Part shown: piece by piece, positions 58,335 through 64,000 of the stretch
Numbering within the stretch: the first letter of the stretch is position 1
Layout: every line of letters starts with the position of its first letter
Assembly (NCBI GenBank): GCA_963797175.1
Contig: CAWCOL010000005.1
Span: forward strand, 682,001 to 746,000
Direction of reading: 5' to 3'
Length of the DNA stretch: 64,000 nt
Origin: DATLLN01 sp963797175
GTDB lineage: Bacteria; Actinomycetota; Thermoleophilia; Gaiellales; JAICJC01
Notes under the pieces: generated by a model
Database searches by the model: none
What the model was told of the DNA's origin: nothing
Seen by the model: the letters and a program-made list of their open reading frames with translations, nothing else
Program-made: the position numbers and the translations under genes

Positions 58335-59446
58335 GCCTCCCAGTCCTCTTCCTGGTTGCCGGCGACGGCCACCAGGACGATGTCGTCGGTCATCGACCCG
58401 CCGTTCTGCTCCTCGACGTCCGCCAGCAGCGCGTCGAGGTCGCGGTCGACCAGCAGCGGGCCCCGGCTCGCGAGCTCGGGCAGCAGCCTGTGGATCCCCA
58501 GCGGGCGGGTGCCGTCGTGGGCGCGGCCCTCCACCAGACCGTCGGTGTAGAAGAGCAGCGACCACGCGTCCGCGGGCAGCGCCACGTCCTGCGCGTTCCA
58601 CGACACCGACGGGGAGATGCCGATCGCCGCCTGCGGCGCGACGCGGCACTCCGCCGCGGCGTCGCCCGCGACCAGCACGGGCGGCGGGTGCCCCGCGACC
58701 ACCAGGGAGGCCACCCGCTGGTCGGGCGCCACGGACGCGAGGCAGATGGTGGCGAAGCTCGGGCCCGCCGGTGTCCGGCGCCGCTCCGCCAGCAGCGTCT
58801 CGTTGAGGATGCCCATGATCGTGGGCGCGGGCACCCCGGCCATGACCAGGGCGCGCCAGGCCGCGCGAAGATGGGTGGCGATCGCCGCGGACTCCGGCCC
58901 GTGGCCGGCGACGTCCCCGACCAGCACGGCGACCGCGCCGGCCGAGGCCGGCAGGACGCCGTAGAAGTCGGCGGCCAGCACCTGGGACTGCACCACCGGG
59001 ATGTACCGCGTGATGACGCGCGCCGAGCGCACCTGGGGATCGTCGGAGAGCGCGACCAGCCCGGCCCGCAGCTCGTCGAGGACGTCCCGGCGCAAGGCCT
59101 CGCCCCGCCGCGCGCGGTCGCCGACGACGCCGGCCAGCACCGCCATCGACAGCCAGACCAGCGGAGCGACGTAGGGATTGACGTCGAGGATCCACCACGC
59201 CAGCACCACGGCGAAGGCGCTCAGCGCCACGCCGAGGTACGGGCCGAGCACGAAGGCGGCGGTCACCGACACGACGATCAGCAGCGGGCCGGGCACGCCG
59301 CGCAGCGTGTTCGGGGCGATCCACAGGAACGGCACCGTGACGGCGAGTTGGATCGCCATCACGGCCAGCGTCGCCACCGCCCGGCGACGGGTGCCCTCGA
59401 TCCGCATCCCGAACCCGCTGATGGTCACGGTCGCCGCCCGGCGCAT
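58283..59446 (-). CDS. SpoIIE/RsbU-type PP2C phosphatase with membrane helices
   Basis: 387 residues. Four to five N-terminal helices (MAIQLAVTVPFLWIA, VVSVTAAFVLGPYLGVALSA) then a PP2C SpoIIE domain: VQSQVLAADFYGVLPASAGA, VLVGDVAGHGPESAAIATHL, VVAGHPPPVLVAG, WSLLFYTDGLVEGRAHDG and the end MTDDIVLVAVAG. It would dephosphorylate STAS proteins such as the two neighbours. Start ATG 59446; a longer N-terminus is possible. Confidence 0.88.
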   Translation of the reverse strand: MRRAATVTISGFGMRIEGTRRRAVATLAVMAIQLAVTVPFLWIAPNTLRGVPGPLLIVVSVTAAFVLGPYLGVALSAFAVVLAWWILDVNPYVAPLVWLSMAVLAGVVGDRARRGEALRRDVLDELRAGLVALSDDPQVRSARVITRYIPVVQSQVLAADFYGVLPASAGAVAVLVGDVAGHGPESAAIATHLRAAWRALVMAGVPAPTIMGILNETLLAERRRTPAGPSFATICLASVAPDQRVASLVVAGHPPPVLVAGDAAAECRVAPQAAIGISPSVSWNAQDVALPADAWSLLFYTDGLVEGRAHDGTRPLGIHRLLPELASRGPLLVDRDLDALLADVEEQNGGSMTDDIVLVAVAGNQEEDWEAYSAGAGSASAAASRES

Positions 59447-59711
59447 CGGGCGGCGACCGGCACGAAGGATCGTGAGCGACGTCGAAGCATCGATCCGCAG
59501 TCTCCCCCATCCGCCCGCCGCCCGCCCCGGCGATCGGTACTTTCGGGGCCTACCGCGTCCCGCGCCCCGCCCGTAGGATCGCTCCGCGCCACACGTGCGC
59601 AGCCTGACTGACGGGGGCTGGCACGCCCGCTGACGGCACAGGTGGTCGGCGGGCGTGCCGGCGTGGCGCCGGGTGGTTTGCCGCCGGGCCCGTCGAGGTA
59701 TGTCCCCGGCG

Positions 59712-59894
59712 ATGGGTCTCACGCACCGTTACCGACACGCCCGGCGGCACATGCGATGCCTCACCCACGGCCACCGCTGGCGCCAGGACGAGCGCCTCGA
59801 CGGCGGTGTCATCCTCGAGGCCCAGCGCTGCCTGCGATGCGGCCGGTTCGAGGCGGCGGGCCTCCGCCGCCTCGACCGCACCATCGGCTCCTGA
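59712..59894 (+). CDS. small CxxH/CxxC zinc-binding protein (60 aa)
   Basis: From ATG 59712. HMRCLTHGHRWRQDERL and AQRCLRCGRFEAAGL give a C-x2-H-x-H ... C-x2-C set, a small zinc-ribbon fold (DUF1660-like pattern). Function unknown. Alternative starts are at 59655 and 59700. Confidence 0.5.
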   Translation: MGLTHRYRHARRHMRCLTHGHRWRQDERLDGGVILEAQRCLRCGRFEAAGLRRLDRTIGS

Positions 59895-60001
59895 AGCCCG
59901 CCGGCCGGGGTGACCGTAAGGACGTTCCAAACCGGAGCGACACGGGTAGAATGGTCACGTTCTCGCCCGACTACGCGGATGGGAACCGAGGGAGGTCAGC
60001 T

Positions 60002-61231
60002 ATGAGCAACGGTCAGCGCGGGCGCATCGGCGTCCGCGGACTGATGGTGATGGTCGCGGTCGCGGCGGCGGCCGTGCTCGCGCCGGCGAGCGCCGAGGCG
60101 CTGTCCAACAGCGCCGACGCCGGCACCTGGCAGGCGCACGGGCGCGTGCTGGCGATGGCGCACTACGGGAACATCCTGTACATCGGCGGGCGGTTCGACC
60201 GCATCCAGTCGGCCAAGAGCGACATCAAGATCCCGGCCGACAACCTCGCCGCCATCGACCTCACCACCGGCGAGCCGGTGCCCGGCTTCGCGGCTTCCGT
60301 GACGATGACCGCGCACAAGCCACAGGTGGACGCGCTGGCGGTGTCCGCCGACGGGACGCGGCTGTTCGTAGGGGGCAAGTTCTCGACCGTGGACGGCCAG
60401 CCCCAATCCTTCTTCGCGACCCTCTCGGCCGCCACCGGCGCGCTCGACCCGACGTTCACGGAGCCGGATCCGAGCGGCGCGGTGCACACGATCCTGGTCG
60501 GCCCCGACCGGATCTACCTGGGCGGCTCCTTCAAGAAGATCGACCGCCAGACCCGCAGCTACCTCGCCGCCCTCCTGCCCGACGGCGGCCTCGATCCGAC
60601 CTGGACGCCCTCGGCCAACGACCTCGTGCGCAACCTGACGGCGGCGCCCGACTGGCAGACGATCTTCATCGGCGGCCTGTTCACCCAGGTGGACGGGGCC
60701 GACCGCGGCTCGGTCGCACGGGTCGCAGCCGACACCGGCGCGATCGACAACTGGGCGATCCCGGCGGGCACGATCGATCCACCCCAGACCGCCTGGGACA
60801 TGGTCATCTACGGATCGACGCTCTACGTCGGCTTCGGCCACGGGCCGAACTACCTGGCCGCGTTCCGGCTGGACGACGGCGACGTCGGCGACCAGATCTG
60901 GCGGCTGAAGACGCAGGGCAACGTCGAGGGCGTCGCGATGGCGCCGGACGGCTCCCGCCTCTTCTTCAGCGGGCACTTCGGCACCGGCCAGCTCCAGCAG
61001 CGCGTCTGCGGCGGCGTCTTCCTGCGCGGCCTGGCGTCCGTGGATCCGGCCACCGGCACGATCCTCTGCGACTGGCTGCCCCAGATCACGCCCTACGGCG
61101 AGAACTTCGTCGGCGTCTGGACGCTGGAGATGACCGACGCCAACACGCTCTACATCGGCGGCAAGATCACCACCGTCGGCGGCAAGCCCCATCGCGGGTA
61201 CGCCAAGTTCTCGCTCGACGCCGCTCCCTGA
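60002..61231 (+). CDS. secreted delta-60-repeat beta-propeller protein
   Basis: 409 residues with a GGGAGG site and a signal region (VRGLMVMVAVAAAAVLAPAS). Repeats of the form ILYIGGRFDRIQS, RLFVGGKFSTVDGQPQ, RIYLGGSFKKIDRQTR, TIFIGGLFTQVDGADRG and LYIGGKITTVGGKPH match the delta-60/DUF5122 propeller blades. Likely extracellular; role unknown. Ends before a strong terminator. Confidence 0.85.
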   Translation: MSNGQRGRIGVRGLMVMVAVAAAAVLAPASAEALSNSADAGTWQAHGRVLAMAHYGNILYIGGRFDRIQSAKSDIKIPADNLAAIDLTTGEPVPGFAASVTMTAHKPQVDALAVSADGTRLFVGGKFSTVDGQPQSFFATLSAATGALDPTFTEPDPSGAVHTILVGPDRIYLGGSFKKIDRQTRSYLAALLPDGGLDPTWTPSANDLVRNLTAAPDWQTIFIGGLFTQVDGADRGSVARVAADTGAIDNWAIPAGTIDPPQTAWDMVIYGSTLYVGFGHGPNYLAAFRLDDGDVGDQIWRLKTQGNVEGVAMAPDGSRLFFSGHFGTGQLQQRVCGGVFLRGLASVDPATGTILCDWLPQITPYGENFVGVWTLEMTDANTLYIGGKITTVGGKPHRGYAKFSLDAAP

Positions 61232-61244
61232 CCAAGCCGAGCGA

Positions 61245-61280
61245 TGGGCGGGCGCGACCACTCCCCGGTCGCGCCCGTCC
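61245..61280. terminator. terminator after the propeller gene
   Basis: GGGCGGGCGCGACC pairs with GGTCGCGCCCGTCC around ACTCCCC; a stem of about 14 pairs 13 bases after the stop. Confidence 0.8.
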
Positions 61281-61442
61281 GTCGCCGCTCGAACCGCGAG
61301 CCCGCGAGGGCTCGTCCAACAGCGGCTGGACGAGGTGCAGGCCTGGTTCCATTCTCGCAGGCGTAGAACCGGCACCGCCGCAGACCCCAAGGTGCTACTG
61401 CCTGTCGAGTTAGCGGCGGTGACCGGAGGTTTACCAACACCC

Positions 61443-61946
61443 CTAGGCGCTGGCTTCCCAGCCGTCGTACTCGGCGCTGTGCCGGTCAGCCAACCCCTGG
61501 AAGAAGTCATCACTCTCGCGAACGACGTCGGGTGAGGTGACGGCGTGCATGTCACAGACCAACGACCAGTGATCGGGGAACTGAGGGACAGGCTCGCGGA
61601 TCACCGCATTGAAATGCTGCTCCTCAGACTCGCGAGCCATGGCTCGCGCGACGTCCTCGGTCGGCGCGTAGAGGTAGTACACGACGTGCCGACTCGCGGA
61701 CAGATCGGCCCCATTCTTGACAAGCTGGTCGAGCACCATGAGGTCTTTGTATCTCACCCCGAGCTGAGGTGATCGCTCGTTCGGATCGACGGGCTCTTCG
61801 TCGCGGTTGCGTTTGCGAAATAGCGGCACGAGGCTGGTCACCACCAGGTCGGTCTTCGGTGCGCGGCGCGAGTACACGGTTGGGAGCGGCCATCCCGTAT
61901 CCGTTGTCAGTGACACAGACGGATGAACCCATTGGAAGAAGCCCAA
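61443..61946 (-). CDS. RraB-family protein (ribonuclease E inhibitor-like)
   Basis: 167 residues. The C-terminal 110 residues resemble RraB: MVLDQLVKNGADLSASRHVV, YYLYAPTEDVARAMARESEE, WSLVCDMHAV and HSAEYDGWEASA (conserved EYDGW end). RraB inhibits RNase E in proteobacteria; in this organism the partner is unknown. The TTG at 61946 is the longest start; a later GTG could be used. The N-terminal 55 residues look unrelated. Confidence 0.75.
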   Translation of the reverse strand: MGFFQWVHPSVSLTTDTGWPLPTVYSRRAPKTDLVVTSLVPLFRKRNRDEEPVDPNERSPQLGVRYKDLMVLDQLVKNGADLSASRHVVYYLYAPTEDVARAMARESEEQHFNAVIREPVPQFPDHWSLVCDMHAVTSPDVVRESDDFFQGLADRHSAEYDGWEASA

Positions 61947-61971
61947 CCTCCCCCGCTGACGCCCGGTTGTC

Positions 61972-63468
61972 CTAGCCGCCGGTGACGCCGCCGCCGGTGT
62001 CGTTGCCGGCCGCCCGCCACTGGGCCCAGGTGACGCGCGTGCCGCGCCACAGGAACGCCCGGCTGCCGGTGCCGCCGGGCACGGTGTAGTGGTTGGCGGC
62101 GAAGCGGTTGCCCCAGCTGGTGAACACCGCGAGGTTGATCGGATGCTCGTCCTCGCGCAGCCCGGTCAGGCCGTCGCGCGTGAGGGCGATCGTGTTGTCG
62201 TGCACGTAGCCGTTCTTCAGCTGATGCAGCCCCAGCGATGAGACCGGATCCGTGCGGCCGGTGTTCCCGAGCACGATGCCGCCTCCCGCGTTGCCGCCCA
62301 CCGTGTTGTTCGCGACGGTCGCGTTCGGCGTGTTCAGCACGGTGATGCCGCCGCGGCTGTTGTTCCGCACGGTGTTGCTGGTGATCGTGACCCGGTAGCT
62401 GATCTCGATCCGGATCCCGTCAGCCCTGTTGCCCACGCTGGTGTTGCCGTCCAGCGTGACGCCGTTGTCGAGCAGGTCGATCCAGATGCCGTTGCAGAGG
62501 TTGTCGGTGTAGTCGTTGTCGCGCACGATCAGGTTGGTGGCGTGCACCCACTTCGACCCGCCTGCGCTCGAGCAGCCACCGCCGGGCGTGCCGAACAGGG
62601 CCGTGTCGTTGTGCTGGACGGTGTTGCCCTGGACGAGGATGCCGGCGCCGTGGCCGTTGATCCCGTACTGGCCGTTGTCGTGCACCGAGTTCGAGAGCAC
62701 GTGGGCGCCGTCGTTGCCGGTGATCCCGGCCAGATGGTTGCCCCAGCTGGTGACGTTCTGGATGGTCCACCCCGATGCGCCCGTGACGATGCCGCTGCCG
62801 GTCGTCTTGCGGACGGTCAGCCCCGAGACGGTGACGCCCTTGGCGTTGCCGATGATGCCGTCCGCGGCCCGCGCCAGCTCCACCGCATGCCCGCTGGGCC
62901 CGGTGCCGAGCGTGATCGTCTTCGCGTCGTAGTCGATGAAGTACTCGCCGGCGCTGACGGTGCTCGCCGACGCGCCGAGCACCCGTCCGTTGACCTTGAC
63001 TCCGACCTTCCACAGCGCCTGGTTGTCCAGGAACAGGTCGTCGCCGTAGCGGCCCTGCGGGTACGTCATCGGGACGTCGCCCCAGCCGCCCATTGCCGAC
63101 GTCGGCTTGATCGCGGCGTCGTGCGCGACCCAGACCTTGCCGGTGTGCGACCAGCCGGTGATCGGGCGGCTGCCGTCGATGATGGCCGACGTCGTGCCGC
63201 TCAGCACGTCGCCCGAGCGGGCGACGATCGGCGCCGCGATGTGGTAGACGCCGGGCGCGAAGCAGAAGGTGGTCTTCTCCGGATGCGACGCCACCACCGC
63301 CGTTGCATTGTCCGAGGGCGACAGCTTGACGCCCGAACATCCGGCCGCGCCCGCCTGTGGCGCGGCCGCACCTGCGGCGGCGAGCCCGGCGAGCGCGACG
63401 ACCGCGAGCTTCGGCAGCGCTGACGATCGCAGACGGCGTGCGACGGCATCGGTGGTTCTTGGAGCCAC
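61972..63468 (-). CDS. secreted right-handed parallel beta-helix protein
   Basis: 498 residues starting at GTG 63468 (AAGGGGGAA site upstream). Signal segment LPKLAVVALAGLAAAGAAAP then QAGAAG. A long run of beta-helix coils (GITGNDGAHVLSNSVHDNGQ, GITVLNTPNATVANNTVGGN, IVLGNTGRTDPVSSLGLHQL) typical of NosD/pectate-lyase-like folds. Likely a surface or wall carbohydrate-active or adhesion protein; no catalytic motif identified. Confidence 0.85.
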   Translation of the reverse strand: MAPRTTDAVARRLRSSALPKLAVVALAGLAAAGAAAPQAGAAGCSGVKLSPSDNATAVVASHPEKTTFCFAPGVYHIAAPIVARSGDVLSGTTSAIIDGSRPITGWSHTGKVWVAHDAAIKPTSAMGGWGDVPMTYPQGRYGDDLFLDNQALWKVGVKVNGRVLGASASTVSAGEYFIDYDAKTITLGTGPSGHAVELARAADGIIGNAKGVTVSGLTVRKTTGSGIVTGASGWTIQNVTSWGNHLAGITGNDGAHVLSNSVHDNGQYGINGHGAGILVQGNTVQHNDTALFGTPGGGCSSAGGSKWVHATNLIVRDNDYTDNLCNGIWIDLLDNGVTLDGNTSVGNRADGIRIEISYRVTITSNTVRNNSRGGITVLNTPNATVANNTVGGNAGGGIVLGNTGRTDPVSSLGLHQLKNGYVHDNTIALTRDGLTGLREDEHPINLAVFTSWGNRFAANHYTVPGGTGSRAFLWRGTRVTWAQWRAAGNDTGGGVTGG

Positions 63469-63588
63469 GGTTTCCCCCTTTGGTGACAGCACCAGCGCAA
63501 TCAGTCAAGCAGCGGGATCCGTGCGGGGAGTCAAGGTGGCGTAAAGCTCGCGTAAACCCTCTGCGAGCAGCCTGTGAGGACGCGCTGG

Positions 63589-64000
63589 TTACGCGACGCC
63601 GGTGTCGCGCAGGACGTCCAGCAGCAACGGGATGTCGACGTCGATGTCGGCGTTGACGTCGTACTGGCGCATGTCGGCGGGCGCGTCGCCCCTGCCCACG
63701 ACGCAGCGGTGCCGGACGCGGTCGAGCTGGGCGCACAGCCGCCAGTAGGTCGTGTTCAGCCACAGCGGACTGGCCAGCTCGACCAGCGTCGCGCCGGGCG
63801 AGCAGAACGCGACATTCGCGAGGTTGGCGCCGTGGGCGCCGACCACGACCTCGGCCGCGGCGAACATCGCCGCCTGCTCGTGCACGCTGTGCTCCTCGTT
63901 GCGCACCGTGACGAACCCGAGCCCGGCGAGCGCGTCGCTCACCTCGGTCTCGTTCACCACCCGCCGCGTCAGCGGATCCTGGCCGCGGCTGACGTAGATG
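63589..64000 (-). CDS. family 61 glycosyltransferase, C-terminal part (5' end outside window)
   Basis: The reading is open through the right edge (IYVSRGQDPLTRRVVNET). The motif VVGAHGANLANVAFCSPGAT then LVELASP is the GT61/DUF563 active region. Ends DIDVDIPLLLDVLRDTGVA. Sugar donor and acceptor unknown. Only about 136 C-terminal residues are visible. Confidence 0.85.
   Translation of the reverse strand, partial: IYVSRGQDPLTRRVVNETEVSDALAGLGFVTVRNEEHSVHEQAAMFAAAEVVVGAHGANLANVAFCSPGATLVELASPLWLNTTYWRLCAQLDRVRHRCVVGRGDAPADMRQYDVNADIDVDIPLLLDVLRDTGVA

Overview
The window is high-GC DNA with short intergenic gaps, many ATGA/GTGA start-stop overlaps, frequent GTG/TTG starts and tRNAs without an encoded CCA. 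With a mreBCD-mrdA-rodA wall-elongation set, a single clpP-clpX-tig cluster and abundant adenylate-cyclase/ATPase and LuxR-type regulators, this points to a rod-shaped actinobacterium, most likely class Thermoleophilia (Solirubrobacterales/Gaiellales). That placement is inference from gene content. No phage or insertion sequence was recognised. Many otherwise conserved genes carry single-base frameshifts, mostly apparent extra bases. These look like uncorrected sequencing errors, except perhaps in a serine hydrolase (about 23.2-24.3 kb) and an MMPL transporter (31.6-33.9 kb), where they cluster.

1-28 kb is mostly a housekeeping block on the minus strand. Read in transcription order it runs tig, clpP, clpX, a broken serine hydrolase, valS, folC, a zinc-ribbon membrane protein, ndk, maf, mreB, then mreC, mreD, mrdA, rodA, a DUF697 protein and, at the left edge, a B12-binding radical SAM protein. 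mreB is separated from mreC by about 5.9 kb. That gap holds uppP, a three-gene peptide-modification locus (72-residue precursor-like peptide, radical SAM/SPASM-like enzyme, heme-oxygenase-like diiron protein; 11043-12916) and a divergent 999-residue cyclase/ATPase. This locus is the best candidate for an undescribed system. It follows the logic of PQQ or mycofactocin loci (small peptide, radical SAM enzyme, iron oxidase) but matches neither. Two non-coding oddities are a hairpin-bearing tandem repeat (3356-3771) and a rod-shaped, 6S-like RNA candidate upstream of tig (27770-27934).

28-38 kb holds signalling and transport: a DUF202 protein, a response regulator with a histidine kinase, an MMPL exporter, and a cyclase-receiver-LuxR fusion. 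It ends with a KAP P-loop NTPase set among tRNA-Leu, tRNA-His and tRNA-Arg genes.

38-43 kb, after tRNA-Arg, is accessory: secreted repeat/propeller proteins, a PadR regulator with paired palindromes at its start, a lipoprotein and small proteins.

43-48.7 kb is one tight, overlapping minus-strand operon: copper amine oxidase, APC permease, XRE-cupin regulator, proline dehydrogenase and a short-chain dehydrogenase. It is probably for uptake and oxidation of an amine.

48.9-64 kb is a mixed region: a secreted three-repeat protein, a Vps62-like protein, a large LuxR regulator, a DUF2339 membrane protein, a partner-switching set (two STAS proteins and a SpoIIE phosphatase without a visible anti-sigma kinase), a secreted propeller, an RraB-like protein, a parallel beta-helix protein and a truncated GT61 glycosyltransferase at the right edge. 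Strong hairpin terminators separate several of these units.
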